Shown here piece after piece: positions 23,785 through 32,486 of a stretch of 49,406 nt of DNA; position 1 is the first letter of the stretch; each line of letters starts with the position of its first letter. The DNA is from a virus. The DNA lies in the IMG/VR virus record IMGVR_UViG_3300048996_000028, positions 1 through 49,406 of that record; one strand, 5' to 3'. The notes beneath the pieces were generated by a model that did no database searches, had not been told where the DNA came from, and was given only the letters and a program-made list of their open reading frames with translations. The translations under genes were made by a program, and so were the position numbers.

Positions 23785-24852
23785 TTAGTAGTTCAAAGAG
23801 ACGCCCCAAGCGTCTTCATCGTCATCCAACGTTCGGATGCGCACACCCAGGCCGGGCCGTGGCGACTCAATGATCTGCCCGTTACCGAGGTAGATGGCAA
23901 TATGATCGGCGCCGCCGTTGCGGGCATTGTTGTCCCAGGCAACCAGGTCACCGGTCTGCAAAGCGTTCAAAGCGGTGCGCTTCCCTGACACTGCCTGTGC
24001 AGCCGAGATGCGCGGCAGGTTCACACCTACCTGACGGAGCACGTATTGCACGAACCCGGAACAGTCCAGGCCGCTGTCAGGATCAGTACCACCCCACTGG
24101 TAGGGGGTACCGAGCAACTGTCGAGCCAGTTGCCCTACTCGTTCACGACTGCCGCCCACGGTGCCCTGCTTCGGGAACAAGTCCTCGAAGGTGGAGCCGC
24201 CGTTCGGGGTGGTTGCGTCCATGCCGTCGAACAAGGCCGCCGCAGAGAACTGCGGCATTTCGTCGCCGGACTCGATACCGGGTGCAGAGGCAGACTCAAC
24301 GCCGGCTGCCGTAGCTACACCGGTCGCCCCTCCGTCCGAGCTGCTGACACCAGCCGGAAAAAGGTTGAGATCACCGTTCTCCTGGATAAGCTCATTGCCC
24401 GGTAGAACGGGCTGTGAGTCCCCTACAGACGGGGTGACAGGGATCTCTGCCCCGCCGTCTCCCAGGCCGTCTAGGAGGCTCCTGGCGCCCGCCTCGTGCT
24501 TCGCGTACGCGTCCGGGAACGCTGACACCTGCACCTTCTGTGCAGCCTGTGTCAGCGACCACTGGTCGCGGTTCTTGAAGTCGAGAAGGCCCCGCTGTCC
24601 CTGCTGTCCACCGAGGAAGAACATCCGTGCAGTGGTCTCAGGGTTCAGGCGGTCTGCCGTGGACCCCCACGCGTTCCGTTGCTGGAACAGGCCGATCGAA
24701 TCCCGGTCCCCGTAGTTCAGGTTCCGCAGGTTCGACTCCTGCATAGCGGTCATGATCCCGATCAGGATGTCCCGGGAGGACGCCCCGAGGGAACGCCCGA
24801 CCCGGGCAATCACGGCAGCGTTAGCGCGCTGCTCAGCGGAGAAACTAGGCAT
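23785..24852 (-). CDS. Virion peptidoglycan hydrolase: lysozyme-like N-terminus plus NlpC/P60
   Basis: The 355-residue protein has two enzymatic parts. Residues about 1-125 look like an actinobacterial lysozyme/transglycosylase domain (E39 in MTAMQESNLRNLNYGDRDS, then GLFQQR). Residues about 235-355 are an NlpC/P60 peptidase with C264 (GLDCSGFVQY) and H317 (GADHIAIYLG). A disordered linker joins them. It sits among internal virion genes, so it likely opens the wall during DNA entry. Strong GGAGGAACGT site. Confidence 0.85.
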   Translation of the reverse strand: MPSFSAEQRANAAVIARVGRSLGASSRDILIGIMTAMQESNLRNLNYGDRDSIGLFQQRNAWGSTADRLNPETTARMFFLGGQQGQRGLLDFKNRDQWSLTQAAQKVQVSAFPDAYAKHEAGARSLLDGLGDGGAEIPVTPSVGDSQPVLPGNELIQENGDLNLFPAGVSSSDGGATGVATAAGVESASAPGIESGDEMPQFSAAALFDGMDATTPNGGSTFEDLFPKQGTVGGSRERVGQLARQLLGTPYQWGGTDPDSGLDCSGFVQYVLRQVGVNLPRISAAQAVSGKRTALNALQTGDLVAWDNNARNGGADHIAIYLGNGQIIESPRPGLGVRIRTLDDDEDAWGVSLNY

Positions 24853-24863
24853 ACGTTCCTCCG

Positions 24864-26060
24864 TTACACAGGACTGTTGAGTGCTTCAAAGAGCATCGGG
24901 AAGTAGTTGCCGGCAGCCTGATAGGACGCGTAATCCTCGGACTGCTTCGCGGCATCCATCGCCGCAACCGTCGCCTTAGCGTTCACAGCCTCAGCGCCAC
25001 CAGTCGTCGTGGACGACTGAGACGTGACGTTCCCGTCGAACCCGATCTGCTGAGTCGTCTTCGTTACAGCAGGGTTCGCCTTAGCGATCGTCTGAGCCTT
25101 CGCGATAAAGTCATCAATCTCGGCCTTAGTTGCCGAACGCCCCAACATGTCCGACGCTGTACGCTCGAACATCAACCGAGCCTGCTCCGGCGCCATCTCG
25201 TCAATAGACGTCGACGTCGTAGTCTTAGAGGTCGGCTTACCGTCCGCGCCCATGTACTTGCCGCGCAGTTGAATGATCGACCACGGGGTCACCTTCTTAC
25301 CCGCGAACGAATACGACGACGCGGCCATGTCCACCACAGAACCCCACAGCTTCGCAATGTCGTCATACGACTCGACCGCGATACCTGCCTGGTTCGCTAC
25401 ACGCTTAATCTCGGCAACCTTCGCGTCATCCGCCAGCCACGACAACAGTTCCTGCTTCGTGAGAATGTCGTCAGGGCCGGCCTCGGTAGTCGTGTTGTCT
25501 GGGTTGCTGTTGCCGTCGTCGTAACGGGCCTGCCCCGTGTTCCGGATCTTCAGCTTCTTCTGACCCATGAACACTGCGTCACCAGACTTCTTCACGGCCT
25601 GGTTCTGCTGTTCCTGCTGAGCCTGCATCAGCTCAGTGAGCTTCGCTGCACGGTTCTTGTTCGTAACCCCATACAGTGCAGGGTTCGAGAGAGCCTTCTT
25701 CTCAGTGCGGGCCTTAGCCTGCATGCTCTCCATGACGGGCGCCGCGAGACCAGCGATCTTGGCCGCCGCCTCAGACATCGACTTGCCGGCGATGTTGTCT
25801 CGCTCGGCAACCTTGTCCTGGTCTACGCCCCGCCCCGAGTTCGCCATTGGCGTATCAGTGCGAGGCTGAAGCTTCGGGTTGGGGTCAGTCTTCTTCTGTG
25901 CCGCAAGCTTCCGATGCTCAGAAGCGGACTGGGCACGCAAGGAATCCCGTTCCTTGCGCACCTCGTTCGTTGCCTTCTGCGCCTCACCGATCTTGCTGTT
26001 CGTCTTCTTCGCCGGCGCCTTCTTAGCGGGCCGGCGAACAGGCTTCTTACGAGTCGCCAT
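24864..26060 (-). CDS. Internal virion-type protein with basic N-terminus, 398 aa
   Basis: It starts with a lysine/arginine/alanine-rich tract (RKKPVRRPAKKAPAKK), then long charged helices (about 25-160) and a mixed C-terminal domain. The basic tract suggests DNA contact inside the head. It is coupled to the 1668-residue gene (one-base overlap). Function inferred from neighbours. Confidence 0.6.
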   Translation of the reverse strand: MATRKKPVRRPAKKAPAKKTNSKIGEAQKATNEVRKERDSLRAQSASEHRKLAAQKKTDPNPKLQPRTDTPMANSGRGVDQDKVAERDNIAGKSMSEAAAKIAGLAAPVMESMQAKARTEKKALSNPALYGVTNKNRAAKLTELMQAQQEQQNQAVKKSGDAVFMGQKKLKIRNTGQARYDDGNSNPDNTTTEAGPDDILTKQELLSWLADDAKVAEIKRVANQAGIAVESYDDIAKLWGSVVDMAASSYSFAGKKVTPWSIIQLRGKYMGADGKPTSKTTTSTSIDEMAPEQARLMFERTASDMLGRSATKAEIDDFIAKAQTIAKANPAVTKTTQQIGFDGNVTSQSSTTTGGAEAVNAKATVAAMDAAKQSEDYASYQAAGNYFPMLFEALNSPV

Positions 26061-29000
26061 CAGCTAATCCCGAACTGCGTCTGTGCATCAACGGTCGTTG
26101 CCGAAGGCACCGGCGTGGTCGGAACCAGCAGAGGATCACGCTCAAGGAACGGATGGAACGCCCACTCAGAAAACTTCGTGTTCTGACCCACCATCCCCAT
26201 CACCATTTCCGTGAACTGCTGCTTAAACGGCAACGCATCCTGAGATCCCGCAGAGATCCCGTATTCCTGGAGCTGCTGCTCAAGGGCCTGACGCATCACC
26301 AGGTACTGGCGCACGCCAGCCATATCGGTGCGCTCCACACCAAACTTGTCGCTCTGGGCAACCTCAGCCAACTGCTCAAGATTCCGCGTAAACTTCCCTG
26401 GATCCATCGACTCGTAGTCCTGGCGCCACGCCGGGTTCTCAGCCTTCAACTGGTCGATGAAATCCTTGCGCGTCTGCACAAGCTCTTCATCCTCCAGATA
26501 CGAGTTGAGACCCTTCTGGTTCGCCATCGCATCCCACGTTGAGGTGGCCTTCTGGAAACGCCACCAACCGAGACCGGCGTCGGCATCAGCCGCAGCCTCC
26601 TGCGAATTCGCGTAGTCCCGGAACGTCAACCCGGACGCCGGCGAAATCTCCCGCGTCTCCTGCCAACGGTGAGCCGACTGGTTAAACGCACCCTCGCCCT
26701 CGTCGCCGACAATCAGTCGGATAAGGGTCTTGTCGGAGTTGCCGGAGGCATCAATTCCGTACTTCGCGATCTCCGCCTTGTACTTCTTCGCCGCGTCAAC
26801 TGCTTCCGCTGACGATCCAAGACCGGAGTTGTTCTTCGACATGCTTTGGACGAGCGGAAAGAACGTCTGCCCATACATCTCCATGAACTTGTCATCCGCC
26901 CAACCGCGCGGGTGATCCTCGGTACGTTCCTGCTCCAGCAGGGTCCGATAGCCGTCCTGGTACATCTTGTACTTCGAATCGAAAATCGCCGGGAACGGGT
27001 TCGCGAAGTTGTTCGCGATCTTCAACAGACCCATCGTCTTAGCCTTGCTGGCAGCCGACTCCCAGGTTGGGGCCTTACCATCGAACTTTTCAGGATCCAG
27101 CCTGTAGTCCACGAGATCCTGCATGTAGATCCGATACGTGTCCTGCATGTGTGCACGGGACTGGTCGTTGACCTGTTCCGTCACCCGCTTAAGGGTGCTC
27201 GGGGCAACGGCATCCCACACCGACTCCGGTGGGCCGTACGGGTTGATGAACTTCGCGAAGTCATCCAGCTCCGGGTTAGCGACCTGGAGGGCCCCAGTGG
27301 GGACCGCAACCAAAGGACCGAACCCGGGCTGCAACCCGCCCTGGAGGATGATGTTGACAACCTGCTTCGGGATCCGGAACTGGGTGTCACCGATCTTCAA
27401 CGGTTCCCCGCCGATACCCGGCGCCCAGGAAGGTGCCTGGAGCAACATGTACGTCTTGTCATCGAAGTCGTCCGACTCGACCTTGTTACCGTTCTCGTCT
27501 ACAACGAGACCCATGTCGTTGGGGGCGTTCCATGTAAGGTAGCCCTTGCCGACAATGTCAGGCTTGTCGGAGGCGATCCGCGACCACTTCCGGATCGTGT
27601 CCTCCCAGGCCGCGATAAACGGCGAGTAGAACCGCAGTGCATGCGACAGGTCAGACTGGGCAGCAACGTCGAACATGTACGTCTTCAGGGACTGCTGAGC
27701 CTTCTTGTGGGCACGCTTCTGGATCATGGTGTGAACCTGGTCCAGAGATACATCCTGGATACGCGGATCGGCTTGAATGAACTCGGCAGCCCTGCGGGCC
27801 TCCTGCTCATACACCGCCGCGTACATCGGGTGCCGGGCGAGCTGATCCTCTGGGGCGTCACTGAGCCACTTCATGGCCCGGTTGAACCAGTCGTTGATCA
27901 TCTTGCCGGCGGTCGAGCCACGTCCCGTGGCGCGTGCGAGCGCCTGCCCGTGGACCGGGGGACGGTCCAGGGGATCCGGGAACCCGCCCTCCAGGTCGGC
28001 GCGAGAAATGTTCCCCTCGCCGGCCTTCGCCCGCAGCTCCGGGGTAGGCAGATAGTGGTTGACGTAACCAACGATCTCGCGCGCGTGCGCGTCACTGTTC
28101 GCCGTGTCCCACGCCATCCGGGCCTTGATCTCCCGGCCGGCGCTGGAGTTGCGCATCCACTGCTTCAGTAGAGCGACGGCCCGCTCCGGGTCGTCGCCGT
28201 TCTGAAGCTGGTACTTCAACGCCTGCTTGCCCAACTCGGACTGCTTCAACTGTGCGTTGATAGCGTGCAGCCACGACTCCATGTGGCCGGCGTCAGCCGA
28301 CGTGAGAGACGTCCAGTTCTCAGACATGACGTTCGCTAGGGCAAGCTTCTGGGCGTCGCCCATCATGCCGGCCGTCGTCTTGGACGACGCGATGTAGCGC
28401 TGCGTCTTGCCGTAGTCGTCAGCGAAAGCACCAGGGATCTTCCCCATGATGGTTTCGATGTCCTTCTGACCTACCTCACCGAACCGGCCGTACGCGGCAG
28501 TCCTGCCGGCACGCCCACCCAGACGGTACTGGCGCAGTCGAGACTCGATCTCGCCCGCCTGAGTACGCAGCATCTCGGCGGTCTCGGCAGCCCCCGCAGG
28601 GATCGCCTGCTCGCCGGCGGCAACCATGTCGTCGTAGGCTTCCAAGTCGGCACGGGCCTTCACCAGGCGCAACTCGTCTGCCTGTGCAGCAAAGTGAGTC
28701 TTGGCGCGGGAAGCGGCACCCAAGGTGAGGAACCCGGCGGCACGCGGCATCACGTTCTGGGTGAACGCCGCCGGACCGAGCACAGCAATAGCGCGCATGT
28801 CCGAGTCCGCGAGAACCCGCATCGGGTACGCCGGGCGCAGCAGAACCGCGCCCTTCCAAAACTTCGTCATCCCAGACAAGCCGGTGTCAATGAACTGGTC
28901 GGCACGCCACCGGCGATCGATGGTGTTCCGTGCAGTCTGCTCCAGCTTCTCAGCCTTCAGCGGGTTGTCACCGATCTTGTGCTGAAAGAACTTCGCAGCA

Positions 29001-31066
29001 AGATCCTTGACGCGACCCTGGTCCGGGGCCTTGTTGCCCTGAGCCCATTCCGCCATGTCGTTCAACCAACCCGAATGGCGATCCAACACCTTCGTGAACA
29101 CCCGCAGATCCGGGAGAACCATCCGGTTCTCAAGCTGGGTGTCCAACAGCGGCGAATAGCGCACACCGTCATCGTCGACAGTGACGTCACCCGGGGTGCC
29201 GTCATCCTTCTTATGGGCAGTGAACTTGCGAGTCTGTACCCCGATCCGGCCGGCCTCCCGCTGGATCTGCTTAGCCTGCTCGGCAATCACAGTCTGCGCA
29301 GTGGCCTCGGTGAAGTTCGGGTGCTCCTCCATGTACTTCCGGATCAGCGACGCCTGAGCGTGCGTCACAGCCTTCTCGACAACGATCCGCTTCGTGCCCT
29401 CAGTGCGGGCCGCAGCCATGTCGGTGACGAGCTGCTCCCGGGTCTCCGGGGTGACAGCCGAATGCTTCAGGAAGTTGTTCAGGGCAAGCGGTGCGTTGTC
29501 GTCATGGAACTCGATGACACGCGGCGCCTGAGTCTGGTTGAACATGCGGACAGCCTTCGCACCGTAATACAGGTGCGGCGCGGCGAACCGCGAAATAGGG
29601 ACACCGACACGGACAGCCTTGTTGAACGCCGACGACTGGAAAATGAAATCCAGTCGCGCCGGCGTGCGCGGCACACCGGTTTCCTTCGCGGCACGGCGAG
29701 CCATCGCCTTCGTGTTCGACACCCGACCCAACGGGGCGAACCCCGGGGACGCCAACAGCGGATACTTCGACAGGGTTCCCTGGAGAGTGTCCTCGCCAGT
29801 GAACAGGTTGTGAAGCTTCTCGGTTCGGGCCGCCTCTTGTTGTGCGGCACGGAACTGTGCCGTCACCGCCTTCAGGCGCTCGTTCGTCATGTTCAGGAAT
29901 TCGTCGGACTGGTAATAGTCCTCGCCCCGCGACACAACATCGTCAACGAAACCCTTAGCCGTGTTCGCGGCCTGTTCGCGTCCGATGGTGCCGCCATGCA
30001 AAGCCCAGTCGCGCGCGGTCGCCAGGTCGTTCCGCTGTGAACGGAACGCCGCCATCGCGTCCTTAGCTTCGATGACATTGTCATCAAGCGACTTGAGCGC
30101 ATTCGGGTCACCGAGACCAGCCAGCGAAATCAGCTTGCCCTGTTCCCGGATAACATCCGGCTCAGCGCCGGCCTTGTGGAGGGCGCGCGACGCCGACTCC
30201 ATCGACTGCGCGATCTGCCAACCGTCACCGCCGGCCGCCTGCAAACCAGGGTTCGCGGCGTAGATCTCGGCAGCGGTACGTGGCTGGCCAATGTCCACGC
30301 CCATGTTGAAATCGTTCGCCTTCTCCAGGCGATCACCGAACGAAGAGAACACGCCGCCAGCGGCCTTCTCCTCATTCAGCGCCTTATCCAGCGCCTTCGT
30401 GTCCTTCACGCCGCGAATGAACGCGGTGAACTTCAGCGCCTTCGACGCCTTACCCAGGACGATCGTCGGGTCGATAAACCACCGGGCGGTAGCGTCCACG
30501 ACGCCGGACTGCACGTCGAATGCCTTGCTTTGTTCGTCGAGTTGCCGCTGACCTTCGTCGCTCAAACCCATCGAGTTGCCCAGGAATGACAGCCACATGT
30601 ATGTGGATTCCCGGCCGATAGACGTGCCCTTGCCGGCATATCCACCGGTCTTTTCGTCAGCGCGCTTCCATGCCGACCCGATGTCGAGCGGTGACACGCC
30701 GTCGTCCTCGGCACCCGGAACACCGAAAGCGTTCAGGACATCACTCGCTACACGCTGCTGCGTGATGTTGCCCGTGTTGATCGGCTGAGCGATAGCGTTG
30801 TCGTAGATCCACTCCAGGCCGTCAAGAGTCTTCTTGACACCAGGAGAGAACGCATTCTCTACATCATCAGACTTGTCTTCCGGAGTGCCGGCATTGTCAC
30901 CCAGAAACAACTGGGTGCCACGGTTGATACCAGTGGTGAGCGCCTTACCGAACGTGAGGTCGTCATCGAAAGGCACCCGCGCCATGTCGAATGCGGTCGC
31001 CACAGGGGCGCCGACAAACCACCCAGTGTCCTGGAGAGTTTCCTTGAGCTGATCCAGGAATCCCAC
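26060..31066 (-). CDS. Giant internal virion/ejection protein candidate, 1668 aa
   Basis: This is the largest gene of the window. The protein is mostly helical, with few cysteines, and has recurrent helical segments (KYPLLASPGFAPLGRV, HALRFYSPFIAAWEDTIRKW). Podoviruses carry very large internal proteins that are injected and form a trans-envelope channel (T7 gp16, N4 virion RNA polymerase). No tape-measure coiled coil and no polymerase or transglycosylase motif is obvious to me. GTG start, 3 nt after the previous stop. Confidence 0.6.
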   Translation of the reverse strand: MGFLDQLKETLQDTGWFVGAPVATAFDMARVPFDDDLTFGKALTTGINRGTQLFLGDNAGTPEDKSDDVENAFSPGVKKTLDGLEWIYDNAIAQPINTGNITQQRVASDVLNAFGVPGAEDDGVSPLDIGSAWKRADEKTGGYAGKGTSIGRESTYMWLSFLGNSMGLSDEGQRQLDEQSKAFDVQSGVVDATARWFIDPTIVLGKASKALKFTAFIRGVKDTKALDKALNEEKAAGGVFSSFGDRLEKANDFNMGVDIGQPRTAAEIYAANPGLQAAGGDGWQIAQSMESASRALHKAGAEPDVIREQGKLISLAGLGDPNALKSLDDNVIEAKDAMAAFRSQRNDLATARDWALHGGTIGREQAANTAKGFVDDVVSRGEDYYQSDEFLNMTNERLKAVTAQFRAAQQEAARTEKLHNLFTGEDTLQGTLSKYPLLASPGFAPLGRVSNTKAMARRAAKETGVPRTPARLDFIFQSSAFNKAVRVGVPISRFAAPHLYYGAKAVRMFNQTQAPRVIEFHDDNAPLALNNFLKHSAVTPETREQLVTDMAAARTEGTKRIVVEKAVTHAQASLIRKYMEEHPNFTEATAQTVIAEQAKQIQREAGRIGVQTRKFTAHKKDDGTPGDVTVDDDGVRYSPLLDTQLENRMVLPDLRVFTKVLDRHSGWLNDMAEWAQGNKAPDQGRVKDLAAKFFQHKIGDNPLKAEKLEQTARNTIDRRWRADQFIDTGLSGMTKFWKGAVLLRPAYPMRVLADSDMRAIAVLGPAAFTQNVMPRAAGFLTLGAASRAKTHFAAQADELRLVKARADLEAYDDMVAAGEQAIPAGAAETAEMLRTQAGEIESRLRQYRLGGRAGRTAAYGRFGEVGQKDIETIMGKIPGAFADDYGKTQRYIASSKTTAGMMGDAQKLALANVMSENWTSLTSADAGHMESWLHAINAQLKQSELGKQALKYQLQNGDDPERAVALLKQWMRNSSAGREIKARMAWDTANSDAHAREIVGYVNHYLPTPELRAKAGEGNISRADLEGGFPDPLDRPPVHGQALARATGRGSTAGKMINDWFNRAMKWLSDAPEDQLARHPMYAAVYEQEARRAAEFIQADPRIQDVSLDQVHTMIQKRAHKKAQQSLKTYMFDVAAQSDLSHALRFYSPFIAAWEDTIRKWSRIASDKPDIVGKGYLTWNAPNDMGLVVDENGNKVESDDFDDKTYMLLQAPSWAPGIGGEPLKIGDTQFRIPKQVVNIILQGGLQPGFGPLVAVPTGALQVANPELDDFAKFINPYGPPESVWDAVAPSTLKRVTEQVNDQSRAHMQDTYRIYMQDLVDYRLDPEKFDGKAPTWESAASKAKTMGLLKIANNFANPFPAIFDSKYKMYQDGYRTLLEQERTEDHPRGWADDKFMEMYGQTFFPLVQSMSKNNSGLGSSAEAVDAAKKYKAEIAKYGIDASGNSDKTLIRLIVGDEGEGAFNQSAHRWQETREISPASGLTFRDYANSQEAAADADAGLGWWRFQKATSTWDAMANQKGLNSYLEDEELVQTRKDFIDQLKAENPAWRQDYESMDPGKFTRNLEQLAEVAQSDKFGVERTDMAGVRQYLVMRQALEQQLQEYGISAGSQDALPFKQQFTEMVMGMVGQNTKFSEWAFHPFLERDPLLVPTTPVPSATTVDAQTQFGIS

Positions 31067-31069
31067 GTT

Positions 31070-31552
31070 TTATGCCTGACTTCTCAGATAGCGCACTAGC
31101 GCCACTGTCGAACGAGGCGCATCCGGCGTCATATCAACCTGATACTGGAGTTGCGGCAGATAACGCAGCAGATACGAAATGTCGTTCGCTGCCATACTGC
31201 CGGGATCAAACAGTCCCAACACCTCTTGCCCGGGTCCGTCGCCGGCGTTAGCGCCATGCGTCACAGGCTGCCCAGGCTGTCCCGTAGGGGAGTCCAGAGG
31301 TGGAGGAGGGGTAGAGGGCGGTGCTCCCGGCCCAGGGCCACTAGGGGTGGCTCCAGCCTTACCGATAGGTGCACCCGACTGGATTTCCTGGAACTGCTTC
31401 TGCTCGCCGTAGCCCGCGTCCGGCAGCTTCACCGCAGCAGCCTTCGCGCCAGGGCCACCGTCAGTGCGCTGGCTCAACGCGCCAGGACCAGACACGGCGG
31501 CTGGGTTAGCCGGCCTACGGTACCCGCCATTGTTTGCGCGACCATCAGCCAT
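31070..31552 (-). CDS. Proline/glycine-rich virion-region protein, 160 aa
   Basis: ATG 31552 with AAAGGG upstream. The N-terminal 110 residues are low-complexity (proline, glycine, alanine); the C-terminal 45 form a helical segment ending YLLRYLPQLQYQVDMTP. Likely a disordered linker protein of the virion. It overlaps the upstream gene by 8 nt. Confidence 0.55.
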   Translation of the reverse strand: MADGRANNGGYRRPANPAAVSGPGALSQRTDGGPGAKAAAVKLPDAGYGEQKQFQEIQSGAPIGKAGATPSGPGPGAPPSTPPPPLDSPTGQPGQPVTHGANAGDGPGQEVLGLFDPGSMAANDISYLLRYLPQLQYQVDMTPDAPRSTVALVRYLRSQA

Positions 31553-31790
31553 CAACCTCACCCTTTACCAGCCGCTCAATTTCTGAGCCGGCCTCAGCCT
31601 CAAACAGATCCTTGTTCGTTACGTGCGCATTGTGTTCACCGAACACGTCAGCGAGACACGCGAACAGAACCCGCCACGCCATACAAATGTTGGCGAGGAA
31701 CGCGAACAGGTGCGCGAACAGGAACACCACGTGAAACTTGCGGGCCTGTGCGGACTGGTCTTCGACCTCGTCATCGTCCAGGTAATCCAT
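31545..31790 (-). CDS. Membrane protein, 81 aa
   Basis: After an acidic start, residues about 19-47 are strongly hydrophobic (FHVVFLFAHLFAFLANI and following), giving one long or two short spans, then an acidic tail. Strong GGAGGG site. Holin-like in size but far from the endolysin; unknown. Confidence 0.55.
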   Translation of the reverse strand: MDYLDDDEVEDQSAQARKFHVVFLFAHLFAFLANICMAWRVLFACLADVFGEHNAHVTNKDLFEAEAGSEIERLVKGEVDG

Positions 31791-31805
31791 GTTCGCCCTC
31801 CAGAA

Positions 31806-31991
31806 CTAGTGGGCCTTGTGCCCGTCGTTGTTTCCCACGGTGTTGCCGTTGTCCCGGACCGGGAGCTGGTTGCGCGGAACCGGCCCCGCCGGCCCCGCCT
31901 TCGTCGGGGTCTTGTCACCCTTCGAGTGGTCGCCAAACTCGGGGAGCTGCTTGGAGTTCCCCTGCTCGTAGCGGCCTACGTTCTTAGGCAT
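31806..31991 (-). CDS. Small polar protein, 61 aa
   Basis: Hydrophilic product (MPKNVGRYEQGNSKQLPEFG) with a glycine/proline/asparagine-rich tail, likely disordered. AAGGAAGG site before ATG. No family recognised. Confidence 0.6.
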   Translation of the reverse strand: MPKNVGRYEQGNSKQLPEFGDHSKGDKTPTKAGPAGPVPRNQLPVRDNGNTVGNNDGHKAH

Positions 31992-32003
31992 GTAATACCT
32001 TCC

Positions 32004-32093
32004 TTAGATAAGCTTCGCGATCCACAGAATCCCCGCGATGATCACCACGAGGCACGCGGCACCGACCAGAAATCCATATCCATTTGGGTTCAT
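32004..32093 (-). CDS. Membrane mini-protein, 29 aa, directly after a tRNA
   Basis: The ATG lies 1 nt past the discriminator base of the tRNA-Met gene, so no ribosome-binding site is possible outside the tRNA. The peptide is one transmembrane segment (FLVGAACLVVIIAGILWIAK). tRNA 3' processing would leave an essentially leaderless message, which actinobacteria translate well. Short, so possibly a chance frame. Confidence 0.4.
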   Translation of the reverse strand: MNPNGYGFLVGAACLVVIIAGILWIAKLI

Positions 32094-32094
32094 G

Positions 32095-32166
32095 TAGCGG
32101 GAGTGGGATTCGAACCCACGACCTCCGGGTTATGAGCCCGGCAAACTACCGCTGTTCTATCCCGCG
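32095..32166 (-). tRNA. tRNA-Met (CAT), initiator-like
   Basis: Minus strand, 72 nt. Acceptor CGCGGGA with TCCCGCT has an unpaired first position (C1-T72), and the anticodon stem CCGGG/CCCGG carries the three G-C pairs next to loop CTCATAA. Both are hallmarks of initiator tRNA. The T-arm is GTGGG-TTCGAAT-CCCAC. Last of a four-tRNA cluster downstream of the fibre gene. Confidence 0.88.
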
Positions 32167-32172
32167 TTGGAA

Positions 32173-32251
32173 TGGTTGAGGGGCGGGAGTCGAACCCGCT
32201 CAGGATTGGATACCAGAACCACCCTCGAAAGGTCTTCGCCGGTCCTCAACC
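32173..32251 (-). tRNA. tRNA-Arg-like (TCT), degenerate
   Basis: Minus strand, 79 nt. Perfect acceptor GGTTGAG/CTCAACC and T-arm GCGGG-TTCGACT-CCCGC, but two extra bases lie between the T-stem and the acceptor, and the D-region (CGAAGACCTTTCG) does not form a normal D-arm. The likely anticodon loop is GTTCTGG (TCT, AGA codons) with a weak stem. May be non-functional or unusual. Confidence 0.5.
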
Positions 32252-32255
32252 ACCG

Positions 32256-32329
32256 CTGCCCACCCAGGATTCGAACCTGGAACCGTCGCCTTAACAGGGC
32301 GCTGCTCTACCTAATTGAGCTAGTCGGCA
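32256..32329 (-). tRNA. tRNA-Asn (GTT)
   Basis: Minus strand, 74 nt. Acceptor TGCCGAC/GTGGGCA with one mismatch, TA, D-stem GCTC/GAGC, anticodon stem around loop CTGTTAA (GTT), T-arm CCAGG-TTCGAAT-CCTGG. CCA not encoded. Confidence 0.9.
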
Positions 32330-32370
32330 TGAGACCGGCCCTGGACTCTTTCAAGCGGAACCGGTCGTAT

Positions 32371-32446
32371 TGGCAAAGTGGGCAGGACTCGAACCTACAA
32401 CCCCCGGTTTTGGAGACCGGTGCTCTACCAGTTGAGCTACCACGAT
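32371..32446 (-). tRNA. tRNA-Trp (CCA) with encoded CCA end
   Basis: Minus strand. D-stem GCTC/GAGC, anticodon stem CCGGT/ACCGG with loop CTCCAAA (anticodon CCA), T-arm GTAGG-TTCGAGT-CCTGC. Acceptor ATCGTGG/CCACTTT has two mismatches; the 3' end reads G then CCA. First tRNA after the fibre gene. Confidence 0.85.
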
Positions 32447-32486
32447 ACGAGCCCGGAATAACGCGTCCGCTATTCCGGGCTACTGC

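Noticed and set aside
26846-30040. Two plus-strand frames above 440 codons opposite the 1668-residue gene
   Set aside because: Arginine/leucine-rich composition and no start signals; the minus-strand gene explains the region.
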